This document shows positions 18,235-28,228 of a stretch of 33,452 nt of DNA, piece by piece. Source of the DNA: Bacteroidales bacterium (GTDB lineage: Bacteria > Bacteroidota > Bacteroidia > Bacteroidales > UBA932). Where the stretch lies: assembly GCA_012515395.1 (NCBI GenBank), contig JAAYYL010000097.1, positions 1 to 33,452 of the forward strand. Direction: 5' to 3'. The notes beneath the pieces were generated by a model. It did no database searches. It had not been told where the DNA came from and was given only the letters and a program-made list of their open reading frames with translations. Position 1 is the stretch's first letter. Each line of letters starts with the position of its first letter. A program made the translations under genes and the position numbers.

Positions 18235-18271
18235 GAACACGGGAAGTTATGCTTCCCGTGTTCTTTTTTTT
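18235..18271 (+). terminator. Intrinsic terminator after groEL
   Basis: A perfect 12-base-pair stem, GAACACGGGAAG (18235-18246) with CTTCCCGTGTTC (18252-18263), encloses the five-base loop TTATG and is followed by eight T residues (18264-18271). It begins 25 bases after the groEL stop. It is the only clear intrinsic terminator I found in the window. Confidence 0.93.
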
Positions 18272-18273
18272 CG

Positions 18274-18281
18274 TATCTTCG
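18274..18281 (+). promoter_or_regulatory. -7-like box four bases before the GH95-like gene
   Basis: TATCTTCG matches TAnnTTTG at five of six fixed positions and is followed by TTTT and the ATG at 18286. The region where a -33 box would sit falls inside the groEL terminator stem and T tract. Confidence 0.4.
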
Positions 18282-18285
18282 TTTT

Positions 18286-20715
18286 ATGAAGAATATACGC
18301 CTTTTACTCTGGCTTACTCTTCTACTGGCGGGTTGCAAGACCCCAACTGCGGAAACGCCCCGGGTCATGGCTTTAGTCTTTGACAAGCCCGCAATCTTAT
18401 GGGAAGAACGCCTGCCGTTGGGTAACGGAAGGCTGGGGGCTATGCCGGACGGGGGTATAGCGGCTGAAAACATTATTCTCAACGAGATATCACTTTGGTC
18501 GGGATCTCCGGCAAACGATCTGAGACAGGGAGCATACCAGGTACTGCCGGCAATCCGGGAGTTGCTCTATAAAGAACAAACTCCCAGGGCACAGGAGATC
18601 ATGTACCGTTTTTTCACTTCCCGCACAAGGGGTTCTGAAGGAAGTGGCGGTGCCGGCAATACTTTTGGTAGTTACCAGGTTCTTGGTTCGCTGTCACTGG
18701 ATTTTATCTACGACGCATCTGTCTCTTCCGTTTCCGATTATTCCAGAATGCTTGATATTGCCACTGCCACTTCCTTTACGTCATTTAACCTGGAAGGTGT
18801 TACTTATACCCGAGAATGTTTTACGTCCCTGGCAGATGACGTGATCATTTTGCGTCTTACAGCTTCACAGCCCGGATCTCTTTCGTTCAAAGCCACGTTA
18901 AAGCGCCCTGAACGAGCCCATGTGCGCGTAGCTGACAGCTGTCTGATCATGGAAGGATCGCTGGTTTCCGGACAGGATACAATTCCGGGAATGAGGTATT
19001 ATACCCGTATGGAAATCATCCCGGAAGGACGCGGCCGTTTGAGCTATACTCAGGACTCCATAATCCTGCAGCAGGCAACACAGGCAAACATAATCATTTC
19101 CGCCGCAACCGATTTCATGGTGGATTCCATGTCCCTCAGTCCGGATTCATCATACATTTTTAGGGCAGATTCCCTTGCACGCAGGGCCGCTGTCAAAGAA
19201 TATCCCGGACTGAAAAAGGATCATATTGATACCTACCAGCATTTCTTTCATCGTGTTAATCTGCATTTACCGGATTCATCCGATTTGTATTTTCAAACGG
19301 GAAGGTACTTGCTCATTGCTTCCACCCGCCCCGGATCGCTTCCGCCGAATTTACAGGGATTGTGGACTCCTCACATTCAGACACCCTGGAACGGTGCTTA
19401 CGATCTGAATATGCATGTGCAAATGAATTTCTGGCCTGCTTTAAGCACCAATTTAAGCGAGTTTCAAGGGCCGCTTGCGGATTTTGCCGCATGGCTTTCA
19501 GAAAAGGGAAAACAAACGGCTGCCGGATACTACAATGCTCCCGGATGGACGGTGCATGCCCGCACCAATCTATGGGGCTATACCGCACCGGGACACAACA
19601 CCGCCTGGAGTGCTTACAATACGGGGGGAGGCTGGTTGTGCAATCCTTTGTGGGATTACTATCTTTACACGTTGGACGTTGAATACCTGAAATCGGTATA
19701 TCCCGTTTTGAAAGAAGCTTCACGTTTTTACCTTGCCTCTCTTATGGAAGACCCCGTATACGGATGGCTTGTTCCCGTTCCTTCCATGTCTTACGGCAAC
19801 ACGTATTATATCATGGATCAGGAGGCACCCGGGCAATTGTCCGTTCCTTTGTTCCTTTGCATGGGATCTACGGCAGACATACAAATGATAAGAGAACTGT
19901 TCTCCAATGTCATCGCTGCCAATCGTATTTTGATGAACACGGAAGATTTTCCATTTATCTACAAACTGGAAGAAGCGCTGGACAGGCTGCCTCCTTACAC
20001 GGTAAACGAAATGGGCTGTCTGAGACGTTGGTTATACGATTATACGGAAGAAGACCTGAGAATGCGAAATGTAACGCATCTTTACGCCTTGTATCCCGGT
20101 CATCAGATCACCCATAAAGATTCCGTACTGTTGAAGGCTTGTGCCCAAACATTGGAAAGACGGGGTTACGGCGGATCCGGGTGGCAAATGGCATGGAACC
20201 TGAATCTCCGTGCACGACTGGAAGATGGGGAGGGTGCTTATAAGGTCTTGACTGAAATGATGTCTCCGGCTCTGGAAGAAAGTATTTCCCCTTACCTGAC
20301 AGGGGATCTTTCGGCTATAACACTTCTGGGATCAGGGATGTACCCTAACGGGTTTTCTTCCAATCCGCCATTCCAGATAGACGGAAATCTTGGAGGATGT
20401 GCCGGTATTGCCGAGATGTTGCTGCAAAGTCACCGGGGGTACATTCACGTATTGCCTGCCTTACCTGAGGCGTGGAAGCAAAAAGGATCTTTCAGGGGCC
20501 TTTGTGCCCGGGGAGGAGCAGAGGTGTCCTGTAAGTGGGAAAACGGGGAAATACTTGAAATTCAGATTAAGGCAACTTCCGACAATACGTTCAGATTAAG
20601 AATTCCGGAAAATTTTGACAGGATTAAAAAGCAGTATATTGATATCCCGCTAAAAAAAGGTGAAATAATAACCTATCATACAAAAAGTAAAATCAACCGT
20701 AAAAAAACATTATGA
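18286..20715 (+). CDS. GH95-like glycoside hydrolase lipoprotein with altered catalytic residues
   Basis: This encodes 809 residues with a lipoprotein signal (hydrophobic [12 protein letters not shown]). Family GH95 enzymes hydrolyse alpha-1,2-L-fucosides or alpha-L-galactosides by inversion. The fold is well supported: N-terminal [24 protein letters not shown], central [33 protein letters not shown] and C-terminal [20 protein letters not shown]. Key positions differ. The usual N-x-N before QMN is N375-M-H377. The usual SPE(N/H) segment carrying the general-acid glutamate reads S502-Y-G504-N. The DGN aspartate D699 is kept. It may be inactive or act on another substrate. It overlaps nfo by four bases. 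ATG 18286 is preferred over an upstream in-frame start because it opens the signal peptide directly. Confidence 0.85.
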   Translation: MKNIRLLLWLTLLLAGCKTPTAETPRVMALVFDKPAILWEERLPLGNGRLGAMPDGGIAAENIILNEISLWSGSPANDLRQGAYQVLPAIRELLYKEQTPRAQEIMYRFFTSRTRGSEGSGGAGNTFGSYQVLGSLSLDFIYDASVSSVSDYSRMLDIATATSFTSFNLEGVTYTRECFTSLADDVIILRLTASQPGSLSFKATLKRPERAHVRVADSCLIMEGSLVSGQDTIPGMRYYTRMEIIPEGRGRLSYTQDSIILQQATQANIIISAATDFMVDSMSLSPDSSYIFRADSLARRAAVKEYPGLKKDHIDTYQHFFHRVNLHLPDSSDLYFQTGRYLLIASTRPGSLPPNLQGLWTPHIQTPWNGAYDLNMHVQMNFWPALSTNLSEFQGPLADFAAWLSEKGKQTAAGYYNAPGWTVHARTNLWGYTAPGHNTAWSAYNTGGGWLCNPLWDYYLYTLDVEYLKSVYPVLKEASRFYLASLMEDPVYGWLVPVPSMSYGNTYYIMDQEAPGQLSVPLFLCMGSTADIQMIRELFSNVIAANRILMNTEDFPFIYKLEEALDRLPPYTVNEMGCLRRWLYDYTEEDLRMRNVTHLYALYPGHQITHKDSVLLKACAQTLERRGYGGSGWQMAWNLNLRARLEDGEGAYKVLTEMMSPALEESISPYLTGDLSAITLLGSGMYPNGFSSNPPFQIDGNLGGCAGIAEMLLQSHRGYIHVLPALPEAWKQKGSFRGLCARGGAEVSCKWENGEILEIQIKATSDNTFRLRIPENFDRIKKQYIDIPLKKGEIITYHTKSKINRKKTL

Positions 20716-21572
20716 GATCAGACAAACAAGAACAGGACTTTCGCATAGGCTGTCATCTTTCAGCTTCCGCAGGATACCTTGCAATGGCAAAAACCGCCGT
20801 TGAGATAGGCGCCAATACATTCCAGTTTTTTACCCGGAATCCTCGCGGCGGAGCAGCCAAACCAATTGATCCGAAAGACATTGAAGCATTCCAGCAGTTT
20901 TCACAAGAAAACAATATCGGACCTATCCTGGCACACGCATCTTATACAATGAACTTATGTGCCGCCGAAAACCGGATCCGGGAATTTGCGCTCAACACCC
21001 TGATGGACGATTTGTTCAGGATGGAATATACACCCGGGAATCTGTACAACCTGCATCCCGGAAGTCACGTACAACAAGGCGTTGAAAAAGGCATTTCTTT
21101 GATTGCCGATGCACTAAACGCAGCCATAACAAAAGAGCAAACCACCTGGGTACTGTTGGAGACAATGGCCGGAAAAGGCACGGAGATAGGCCGCAGTTTT
21201 GAAGAAATCCGGGCTATTATGGATCGTATAGAAATTCGTGATCGGTTAGGAGTATGCCTGGATACCTGTCATATTTTTGATGCCGGATACGACATTAAAA
21301 ATAATTTGGATGGCGTTTTGGAAAATTTTGACAAAATAATCGGTCTGGAGAGGCTAAAAGCCATTCATATCAACGATACCAAAAATCCGTTTGAAAGTCA
21401 CAAAGACAGGCATGAAACCATAGGAAACGGTTATCTGGGCCTGGAGACGTTCCGCAAGGTCATAAACCATCCGGCTTTACGACACCTCCCGTTTTATCTG
21501 GAAACGCCCAACGAACTACCGGGATATGCCAGGGAAATCGCTTTGCTGAAAACCGAACGAACCGGGGCATAA
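20712..21572 (+). CDS. nfo: Deoxyribonuclease IV (AP endonuclease)
   Basis: Endonuclease IV cleaves DNA at abasic sites in base excision repair, using three metal ions in a TIM barrel. The 286-residue protein shows the expected metal-ligand segments: [10 protein letters not shown] at the start, [58 protein letters not shown], and the ending [19 protein letters not shown]. The ATG overlaps the stop of the GH95-like gene (ATGA), so it probably shares that transcript. Its last 79 bases overlap the end of the convergent permease gene. Confidence 0.97.
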   Translation: MRSDKQEQDFRIGCHLSASAGYLAMAKTAVEIGANTFQFFTRNPRGGAAKPIDPKDIEAFQQFSQENNIGPILAHASYTMNLCAAENRIREFALNTLMDDLFRMEYTPGNLYNLHPGSHVQQGVEKGISLIADALNAAITKEQTTWVLLETMAGKGTEIGRSFEEIRAIMDRIEIRDRLGVCLDTCHIFDAGYDIKNNLDGVLENFDKIIGLERLKAIHINDTKNPFESHKDRHETIGNGYLGLETFRKVINHPALRHLPFYLETPNELPGYAREIALLKTERTGA

Positions 21573-22738
21573 GCAGCCAGAAATCCTATTCCCAGAACGA
21601 CCAGTGAAACCAATACCATATCCGACCATTGGACGTCTACCGGGTAAGCCGTAATCATAAAGCTGCCCGGAAGGGATATAAAGCCAAAACGGGATTGTAC
21701 AAAACACAGGAGCAGGCCCGTAATCATACCTGCGCCCCAGCCGATTATGGATATCAGCCACCCTTCGGTAATGAAGATCTGCCGGATCAAAGAGGGTCTT
21801 GCTCCCATGCTTACCAAGACCGCAACGTCTTCTTTTTTCTCCAGAATAAGCATGCTGAGGGAACTCAGCACATTGCAGGATATGATCAGCAGTATGAATC
21901 CCAAAAGCACGAAAATTATGATCTTTTCCGTTGTCATCATCCGGTACAGGGTTTCATTCTGTTGGTAACGGGTCAGTACCGTGTAGCCGTTTCCCAGATG
22001 TTCTTTTAATTCTTTGCTCAATGATTTTGCACTTCTCGGTTCTTTCACGCGAATTTCCAGATGAGACAAACGATCTCCGTAATCCAGGAGTTTCCTGGCA
22101 GTTTCCAGAGATACCAGTAAATGGTCTGAATCGTAATGCTGTTCTACGGCAAAAATGCCGGCAGGAAACAATTTCTCCTGCCTGAGTGAAGCCATGGGAT
22201 TGAGCGGTGAAAAAACGGCGTCTTTTTTGGGATAATATATCCATAAAGGATCAATAAAAGCCACATTTAATCCCAGATTCCCTGCAAGGCCCCTTCCTAC
22301 TACGGCTTCTTCCAATTCACCAAACCGAACACTGAACCTTCCGTGTGTCAGATAAGCCTGTAGAGGGGACTGTTTCATGAATACACTGTCAACTCCTTTC
22401 ATCAGAGCCACTGCCTGTTGGTTTCTGTATTGAAGAAATACTGTTTCTTCAATGACCGGACACAATGCTTCTATACGTGAATCCTGAAAAATCTCCCCGA
22501 AATCGTGTATTCCCGGTATTGTTTTACCTTCCGTACTTCTGATTATCAGATCGGGATCAAAAGCATTGTACATACCCTTTACCAGGTTGTCAAACCCGTT
22601 GTATACAGACAGCACAACCACAAGAGCCATGGTTCCCAAGCCAATTCCTATAGCACTAATGGCTGAAATGACATTGATGATCTGTCTGGATTTTTTTGCA
22701 ACCAGGTACCGTCTTGCTATGAAGAAAGCCGTTTTCAA
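21494..22738 (-). CDS. LolC/LolE-type ABC transporter permease (FtsX-like)
   Basis: The 414-residue inner-membrane protein follows the MacB/LolCE layout. An N-terminal span sits at about 20-46 after the FFIARRYL and [11 protein letters not shown] segment, then a large periplasmic domain (about 47-270), then three C-terminal spans (near 275-305, 325-350, 370-395) with the FtsX motif region [20 protein letters not shown]. Such permeases, with a LolD ATPase, release lipoproteins from the inner membrane toward the outer membrane. No ATPase gene is nearby; in Bacteroidetes these components are often separate. It is the last gene of the tyrS-rbfA run, 15 bases after rbfA. The C-terminus overlaps nfo by 79 bases on the opposite strand. 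Confidence 0.9.
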   Translation of the reverse strand: MKTAFFIARRYLVAKKSRQIINVISAISAIGIGLGTMALVVVLSVYNGFDNLVKGMYNAFDPDLIIRSTEGKTIPGIHDFGEIFQDSRIEALCPVIEETVFLQYRNQQAVALMKGVDSVFMKQSPLQAYLTHGRFSVRFGELEEAVVGRGLAGNLGLNVAFIDPLWIYYPKKDAVFSPLNPMASLRQEKLFPAGIFAVEQHYDSDHLLVSLETARKLLDYGDRLSHLEIRVKEPRSAKSLSKELKEHLGNGYTVLTRYQQNETLYRMMTTEKIIIFVLLGFILLIISCNVLSSLSMLILEKKEDVAVLVSMGARPSLIRQIFITEGWLISIIGWGAGMITGLLLCFVQSRFGFISLPGSFMITAYPVDVQWSDMVLVSLVVLGIGFLAAYAPVRSVFSKAISLAYPGSSLGVSR

Positions 22739-22753
22739 CCTTAAGCCGTTTTG

Positions 22754-23113
22754 TTACTTAAGCAACTCCTCAATGTGTTGCACATAATCCAGGGAATCGT
22801 CCAGGAAAAACACCAATTCAGGGACAATTCGTAATTGCCGGGCTACCCGGCGACCCAATTCTCCCCGGATGGCTTTGTTTTGTTCTTTTACCTGTTCCAG
22901 AACTGCATCGGCCTTTTCAGATGGGAAAACACTTATCCAGGTATGAGCCACAGAAAGATCGGGGCTGATGCGAACCCTTACTACGGATATCATGGCTCCC
23001 CGGTAGGATGCCATACCTTTTTCCCGAAATATTTCCGAAAGATCTTTTTGTATCTGACGGGCTACTTTTAGTTGTCTTGTACTGGTTTCTGTTTCGGGGA
23101 CTTTCATGATCAT
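22754..23113 (-). CDS. rbfA: 30S ribosome-binding factor RbfA
   Basis: RbfA is a small cytosolic KH-fold protein that binds immature 30S subunits and helps process the 5' end of 16S rRNA, with a role in cold adaptation. The 119-residue product shows the family's features: [17 protein letters not shown] near the N-terminus, [22 protein letters not shown] in the middle, and [33 protein letters not shown] at the end (quoted as the family signature region). ATG 23113 overlaps the tyrS stop (ATGA); a second ATG at 23107 is equally possible. The permease gene follows closely, making a three-gene operon. Confidence 0.95.
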   Translation of the reverse strand: MIMKVPETETSTRQLKVARQIQKDLSEIFREKGMASYRGAMISVVRVRISPDLSVAHTWISVFPSEKADAVLEQVKEQNKAIRGELGRRVARQLRIVPELVFFLDDSLDYVQHIEELLK

Positions 23114-24405
23114 ACAATCTTTATTATGAAATAATTTTTCTTTCCTTTCTGTACCAACAGGTATTTCCCCTGTATAAGCATGTTTTTGTCTACGGTCAGT
23201 TCGGGTGAAGCAATCTTTTCCTTGTTCAGGCTTAAGCCTCCGCCCAAAATTAATTTACGGCATTCGCCTTTGGAAGGAAGTACGGATGTTTCTATGGCAA
23301 GCAAATCCGTAATGACGGAAGGCAATTTGTCTTCTGTGATTTCAAACTGAGGAACACCCTGAAAAACAGACAAAAAAGTACTTTCTTCCATGGACATTAA
23401 TTGTTCTTTTACCCCGTTTCCAAACAGAACCTGCGAGGCGGCAACAGCTTTGTTATATTCATCAGCCCCGTGTACCATTGTTGTTACACATTCCGCTATA
23501 ACACTTTGCAACAGCCTTTTGTGCGGTTCTTGCCTGTGTTTGCCGACTACTTTTTCAATTTCCTCCCGGGATAAAAGAGTAAAGATCCTGATGTATTTTT
23601 CCGCATCCTGGTCACTAACGTTCATCCAAAACTGGTAGAACGCATACGGAGTCGTTCGTTCCGGATCCAGCCACACATTTCCCGATTCGGTCTTGCCGAA
23701 TTTTCCTCCGTCTGATTTGGTGATCAACGGACAGGTAAGTGCAAAACTTTCTCCGCCTTCTTTTCGGCGGATCAATTCAGATCCGGTAGTAATATTGCCC
23801 CATTGGTCAGAGCCACCCATCTGTAATTTGCAGCCGTAATGCTTATAAAGATAGAGGTAATCGTACCCCTGCAGCAACTGGTAAGTAAATTCGGTAAAAG
23901 ACATTCCTTCCGATTCTTCACCGGTTAGTCTTTTGCGTACGGAATCCTTGCTCATCATATAATTGACGGTAATATGCTTCCCGATATCTCGCGCAAAATT
24001 GAGGAACGTATAATCTTTGGTCCAGTCGTAATTGTTCAATAAAAGGGCGCCGTTGGATCTGGTCTGGTCAAAATCAAGAAAACGCATAAGCTGTCGTTTT
24101 ATACATTCCTGATTATGCCGCAATGTATCCTCGTTTAAAAGGTTTCGTTCAGAAGACTTTCCGGAAGGATCTCCAATCATCCCCGTAGCACCGCCTATCA
24201 GGGCAATGGGCCGGTGTCCGCATTCCTGGAAATGCCGAAGCATCATAACACCCACCAGGTGCCCGATATGCAGAGAATCCGCCGTGGGGTCAATCCCAAC
24301 GTATGCCGTTGTCATTTCTTTGTTCAACAATTCTTCTGTTCCGGGCATTATATCGTGGATCATGCCCCTCCATGCAAGTTCTGCCACAAAATTATTCTGC
24401 TTCAT
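23110..24405 (-). CDS. tyrS: Tyrosyl-tRNA synthetase
   Basis: TyrRS charges tRNA-Tyr with tyrosine in the cytosol. The 431-residue protein is a bacterial TyrRS of usual length: [19 protein letters not shown] carries the class I HIGH motif (H46-H49), [13 protein letters not shown] follows, [11 protein letters not shown] is the tyrosine and KMSKS-side region, and KFGKTESG is the KMSKS counterpart. The C-terminus carries an S4-like RNA-binding domain ([17 protein letters not shown]). It leads the operon with rbfA and the permease, with a promoter box 23 bases upstream. Confidence 0.98.
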   Translation of the reverse strand: MKQNNFVAELAWRGMIHDIMPGTEELLNKEMTTAYVGIDPTADSLHIGHLVGVMMLRHFQECGHRPIALIGGATGMIGDPSGKSSERNLLNEDTLRHNQECIKRQLMRFLDFDQTRSNGALLLNNYDWTKDYTFLNFARDIGKHITVNYMMSKDSVRKRLTGEESEGMSFTEFTYQLLQGYDYLYLYKHYGCKLQMGGSDQWGNITTGSELIRRKEGGESFALTCPLITKSDGGKFGKTESGNVWLDPERTTPYAFYQFWMNVSDQDAEKYIRIFTLLSREEIEKVVGKHRQEPHKRLLQSVIAECVTTMVHGADEYNKAVAASQVLFGNGVKEQLMSMEESTFLSVFQGVPQFEITEDKLPSVITDLLAIETSVLPSKGECRKLILGGGLSLNKEKIASPELTVDKNMLIQGKYLLVQKGKKNYFIIKIV

Positions 24406-24428
24406 CCTCTGTGTTGGTATGTTTTGTG

Positions 24429-24436
24429 CAAAGGTA
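24429..24436 (-). promoter_or_regulatory. -7 box (TACCTTTG) for the tyrS-rbfA-permease operon
   Basis: Read on the minus strand the bases are TACCTTTG, an exact TAnnTTTG match. The box ends 23 bases before the tyrS ATG, so this transcript has a leader of roughly 20 bases. A -33 TTTG is not evident. No T-box-like structure fits in so short a leader. Confidence 0.5.
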
Positions 24437-24479
24437 AAGAATAAAAATTTGTACTTTAGTGGGATAATTCATTTTTGTG

Positions 24480-25856
24480 ATGAAGCGACTTTTTATACTG
24501 TTTTCTCTTGTATTCCTTTTAACGTCCTGCGAATGGTTCAGGCAACCGGAGGAAGCGCCACCGGTCACTCAAAAAGTGAACACATATATGCTGGAGCTGA
24601 TGAAAGAAGTTTATCTGTGGGAAACGCATATCCTGGACACATTTGACATTCGGTATGAATTTGACGAATTTGAGTTTTTTGAAAAATTGTGTTACCGGAC
24701 AGAAGACCGTTGGTCATTCCTGACCGATGATGTTCAGTCTCTTCTGGAAGGTGGTGAAGGCGTGGAAACCACGTTTGGGTATTCCCTGGCATTCGGCACA
24801 TTTTCCAACACGGGCAATTATTTTGCCGTTATTCAATACGTATATCCACAAACACCGGCCACTGAAGCCGGGTTGAAAAGAGGCTCCATTATTATTGAAA
24901 TGAACGGAAATGCGATTACCCGGGACAATTATACGGATCTTTATTATTCCTCTTCACTGAGCCTGACACTGGGAGAATTACAGGATGGCGTTATACACCA
25001 AACCGGTACGGTTAATCTTACTGCCCGAAAACAAAATCTGAATCCCGTCATTGCTTCAACCGTTATTGATAACGGCTCCCAAAAAACAGGATATATTTGT
25101 TATACGGACTTTTTCGGAAATTCCGAGACCCTTTTTTACCCGGTTTTCCAGGAATTCAAAGCTGCCGGGATCACAGACCTGGTTCTGGATCTGCGTTACA
25201 ACCTGGGCGGATACCTGAGTGTTGCTGCAGCCCTGGTAGGTGTAGTATGTCCGTCGGAATTCCTCACGGGCAACACGGTCCTGATCTCAAAAACATGGAA
25301 CGATCTCTACCAGGATTATTGGGCAGACAACAACCGGGATGATATGTTGCATGAGTATTTCCCAAAATTTTCAGATGTGCCTGTGAACCTGAACTTATCC
25401 CGCATCTATATTCTGACAGGATACAACACCGCAAGTGCTTCCGAATTGACCATCTGCGGTCTGGACCCATATATGGAAGTTATTAAAATCGGAGACGTGA
25501 CCCGGGGAAAATATACCGCAGCCATGATCTTTAATCCGGAAGAAGATCCGGAAATTGAGAATTGGGGAACCCAGGCTATCGTATACAAGTACGCCAATGC
25601 AGAAGGTGTCACGGATTTTAAAAACGGTTTCTCTCCCGATTACCCGGTAGAAGATGTGCTTATGGGAGAAGTATATTCCCTGGGAGATCCGCGTGAAAAT
25701 CTTTTTAAAACCGCACTTTCGCTTATTGGAACAAACGCTCCGTCTTCCGTATCCCTGCCTCCCACCCGGAATATTTCCGGGGTGAACTTTGACCGCTCTT
25801 TTTCATCTAAAATGAATGGACTGAACCATCATTTGATTGATACAAAAAAACCGTAA
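24480..25856 (+). CDS. S41-family (C-terminal processing type) serine protease lipoprotein
   Basis: The 458-residue protein has a lipoprotein signal (KRLFILFSLVFLLTSC). An N-terminal helical segment (LELMKEVYLWETH) typical of Bacteroidetes S41 lipoproteins is followed by a PDZ-like region (about 85-180, with YVYPQTPATEAGLKRGSIIIEMNG). The S41 catalytic domain contains DLVLDLRYNLGGYLSVA, NTASASELT (residues 316-323, nucleophile serine) and RGKYT with K344 as the likely general base. It should act on proteins in the periplasm or at the cell surface. The substrate is unknown. I use ATG 24480; a GTG at 24477 is also in frame. An S37 protease gene begins seven bases after its stop. Confidence 0.9.
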   Translation: MKRLFILFSLVFLLTSCEWFRQPEEAPPVTQKVNTYMLELMKEVYLWETHILDTFDIRYEFDEFEFFEKLCYRTEDRWSFLTDDVQSLLEGGEGVETTFGYSLAFGTFSNTGNYFAVIQYVYPQTPATEAGLKRGSIIIEMNGNAITRDNYTDLYYSSSLSLTLGELQDGVIHQTGTVNLTARKQNLNPVIASTVIDNGSQKTGYICYTDFFGNSETLFYPVFQEFKAAGITDLVLDLRYNLGGYLSVAAALVGVVCPSEFLTGNTVLISKTWNDLYQDYWADNNRDDMLHEYFPKFSDVPVNLNLSRIYILTGYNTASASELTICGLDPYMEVIKIGDVTRGKYTAAMIFNPEEDPEIENWGTQAIVYKYANAEGVTDFKNGFSPDYPVEDVLMGEVYSLGDPRENLFKTALSLIGTNAPSSVSLPPTRNISGVNFDRSFSSKMNGLNHHLIDTKKP

Positions 25857-25863
25857 CAACTCT

Positions 25864-27285
25864 ATGAAACCTTACAGATTCTTTCTTTTCCTTTCTGCCG
25901 TTCTGGTATTCACGGCATTTTCACAGCCTTCTTTTTCACAAACATTCCAACCGGGTCGTACTCCGCTGGAGATACAACTTTCCTCTTTACCGCAGGTTAC
26001 TGAAGTATTAAGGCTGGAGAGCAGCACATTTGATGAAAAGTACAGGATCCGGGTCCGGCAAATGGTCAATCACGAAGATATCATTTACGGTTTTTTCGAG
26101 CAACGCGTCTTTGTAATGCATGCAGGAACTGACCGTCCTACCGTTCTGGTTACCGAAGGATACGGAGCCGACTATGCGGCAAATCCCCGGTATCGTGAAG
26201 AATTGTCACGTTTGCTGGATGCCAATCTTATAGTGGTAGAACACCGTTATTTTTCCGAATCCGTTCCTTCTCCCAGGTACTGGGAATTTTTAAACGGCCC
26301 TCAGGCGATGACTGATCTGCATAAAATCCGCGAGATTTTTGCCGCCGTATATCCCGGGAAATGGATCGCTACCGGAATCAGTAAAGGCGGTCAGACCGCC
26401 TTGATGTACAGGACGTTATATCCTGAAGACGTAGATATTACCGTATCTTATGTAGCCCCGTTGTGCCAGGGTGTAGAAGACGGCAGGCACGAACCTTTTA
26501 TAGCCCGTAAAGCAGGGACCCCTGAAACAAGAGAAAAAGTCTTGAACTTTCAGAAAGAAGTCCTTATACGCAGGGACAGCCTAATGCCTCTTTTTACAAG
26601 TTATTGTGATTCGGCCGAATTAAGTTTTACAAGACCCGTGAATGAGATCTTTGATTATTGCGTTTTGGAATATTCTTTTGCCTTTTGGCAATGGGGTACG
26701 GATCCTGACAAAATCCCGGCTTCAGACGCTTCCGACAAACTTGTTTTTGCACATTTTATGCAGGTGGCATCTCCCGATTATTTTGTCAGGGATTCTCCCA
26801 CCATGCCTTTTTTTGTACAGGCTGCCAAAGAATTGGGGTATTACGGTTACGACACAAAACCGTTCCGTTTCAAAGTAGAACGAACCCGTTTTGTTCCCGG
26901 AAAACAAAAAAAACGTAAAAACGATTCCGTTGCTGTAAATACTCCCGCTGAAGGAGAATGGGTTACCCGTAAATACCCCGCTATGGAGCTGAAAAATGCA
27001 CGGGGATATCTAAAACAACTTTTTTTACCGGACACGTACAAACCCCGTTTCAAAAAAACATTGTACCGTGAACAAAGTAAATTTGTAAAAGAAACGGATG
27101 CCCGCATGGTTTTCATATACGGAGAATGGGATCCATGGACAGCAGCAGCCGTTCCCAATCCCGACAAACCCAATATTTTGTACTACGTGGAACCCGGGGG
27201 AAGCCACCGCGCCCGGATTTCAACACTGCCTGAATCCATGAGAAACGAATTGTTACAACAATTGCAAGTCTGGTTGAACGAATAA
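25864..27285 (+). CDS. S37-family (PS-10) exported serine peptidase
   Basis: The product has 473 residues with a type I signal peptide (hydrophobic FFLFLSAVLVFTAF, probable cleavage near SFSQ). It matches the S37 family, whose founding member is a secreted Streptomyces tripeptidyl aminopeptidase with an alpha/beta-hydrolase fold. Catalytic candidates are S173 in GISKGG, D423 in YGEWDPWTA and H448 in GGSHRARI. LVTEGYGADY and VEHRYFSES correspond to the family's N-terminal strands. It should trim peptides in the periplasm or outside the cell. ATG 25864 is preferred because it starts the signal peptide; an in-frame start at 25837 would overlap the S41 gene. It probably shares a transcript with the S41 gene and the DUF2156 gene. 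Confidence 0.9.
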   Translation: MKPYRFFLFLSAVLVFTAFSQPSFSQTFQPGRTPLEIQLSSLPQVTEVLRLESSTFDEKYRIRVRQMVNHEDIIYGFFEQRVFVMHAGTDRPTVLVTEGYGADYAANPRYREELSRLLDANLIVVEHRYFSESVPSPRYWEFLNGPQAMTDLHKIREIFAAVYPGKWIATGISKGGQTALMYRTLYPEDVDITVSYVAPLCQGVEDGRHEPFIARKAGTPETREKVLNFQKEVLIRRDSLMPLFTSYCDSAELSFTRPVNEIFDYCVLEYSFAFWQWGTDPDKIPASDASDKLVFAHFMQVASPDYFVRDSPTMPFFVQAAKELGYYGYDTKPFRFKVERTRFVPGKQKKRKNDSVAVNTPAEGEWVTRKYPAMELKNARGYLKQLFLPDTYKPRFKKTLYREQSKFVKETDARMVFIYGEWDPWTAAAVPNPDKPNILYYVEPGGSHRARISTLPESMRNELLQQLQVWLNE

Positions 27286-27292
27286 TAATGAT

Positions 27293-28228
27293 ATGGATCC
27301 TTTTATCCCGCTTACCGTAAGTGATAAAGAACTCCTGGACCCGTACCTGAAAAACTCCGGTAAATCCGGTTCTGAATACGCTTTCTCTACCTTGTATATG
27401 TGGTCAGGGATATTTCACACTTTTCATAATTTTATACAGTCCGGGAACGATTCATTGCTTGTGATCCGCAGCCGTAAAGATGAAAGCACCCCGTTTCATT
27501 ACTTATACCCCTTAAGCCTGAAAGGCCCCGTTCCACCGCAAACGGCATTATCTGTTCTGGAAAAAGTGTCCGGAAATGATCCCTATTTACTGGGCGGACT
27601 TTCGCAGAGCGAAGCGGCCATGCTGGAATCCGGGTTTCCTGATCAATTTATCATTCAACCCGTCAGAGACTCTTTTGATTATATTTACGACATAGGTGAT
27701 CTGACCCATCTGAAAGGAAAAAAATTACAATCAAAAAGAAATCATTTAAATGCATTTCTGAATAATTATCCGCATTATGAATTCCTGCCCATAACAGAAG
27801 CTGACATTGCCGATTGCCTGGTCATGAATGATCAATGGTGCAAGATCATGGGATGTATTTACAATCTGGAGATGGAAGAAGAGATTTGTGCCGTACACAG
27901 GGCTTTCAGGGCATACCGGACATTAGGACTGGAAGGCTTCATGATAAAACTTGACGGACATATCATCGCATATACGTTGGGGGAACCTTACAGAAAGGAC
28001 ACTTACCTGGTTCATGTAGAAAAAGCGTTCCCCGAATATCGCGGGGCGTATCAAGCTATCAACCAACTATTTGTGAAATATATTGCGGGGAAATACCCGG
28101 ATGTAAAATATATAAACCGGGAAGATGACGCCGGAGACAAAGGACTTCGTCATGCAAAAATGAGTTACCGGCCGGCCTTGCTTCTGGAAAAATACATGAC
28201 AAAAATCACCCCACCAGCCATACCATGA
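27293..28228 (+). CDS. DUF2156 domain protein (GNAT-fold, phosphatidylglycerol lysyltransferase-like domain)
   Basis: The 311-residue protein has no signal peptide or membrane span. It fits the DUF2156 family, whose two tandem GNAT-like folds are related to the aminoacyl-tRNA-dependent transferase domain of MprF. Visible segments are the N-terminal SEYAFSTLYMW, GKKLQSKRNHLNAFLNNYP in the middle and YINREDDAGDKGLRHAKMSYRP near the end, which are characteristic of Bacteroidetes members. Without the membrane domain of MprF, lipid lysinylation is not a safe guess. The role is unknown. It begins seven bases after the S37 protease stop and overlaps the convergent phosphopantetheinyl transferase by 23 bases. 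Confidence 0.85.
   Translation: MDPFIPLTVSDKELLDPYLKNSGKSGSEYAFSTLYMWSGIFHTFHNFIQSGNDSLLVIRSRKDESTPFHYLYPLSLKGPVPPQTALSVLEKVSGNDPYLLGGLSQSEAAMLESGFPDQFIIQPVRDSFDYIYDIGDLTHLKGKKLQSKRNHLNAFLNNYPHYEFLPITEADIADCLVMNDQWCKIMGCIYNLEMEEEICAVHRAFRAYRTLGLEGFMIKLDGHIIAYTLGEPYRKDTYLVHVEKAFPEYRGAYQAINQLFVKYIAGKYPDVKYINREDDAGDKGLRHAKMSYRPALLLEKYMTKITPPAIP

Noticed and set aside
24471-24482. A CATTTTTG-like box two bases before the S41 protease start as a further leaderless promoter.
   Set aside because: It has a mismatch at the first position and a different spacing from the other cases, so I did not count it.
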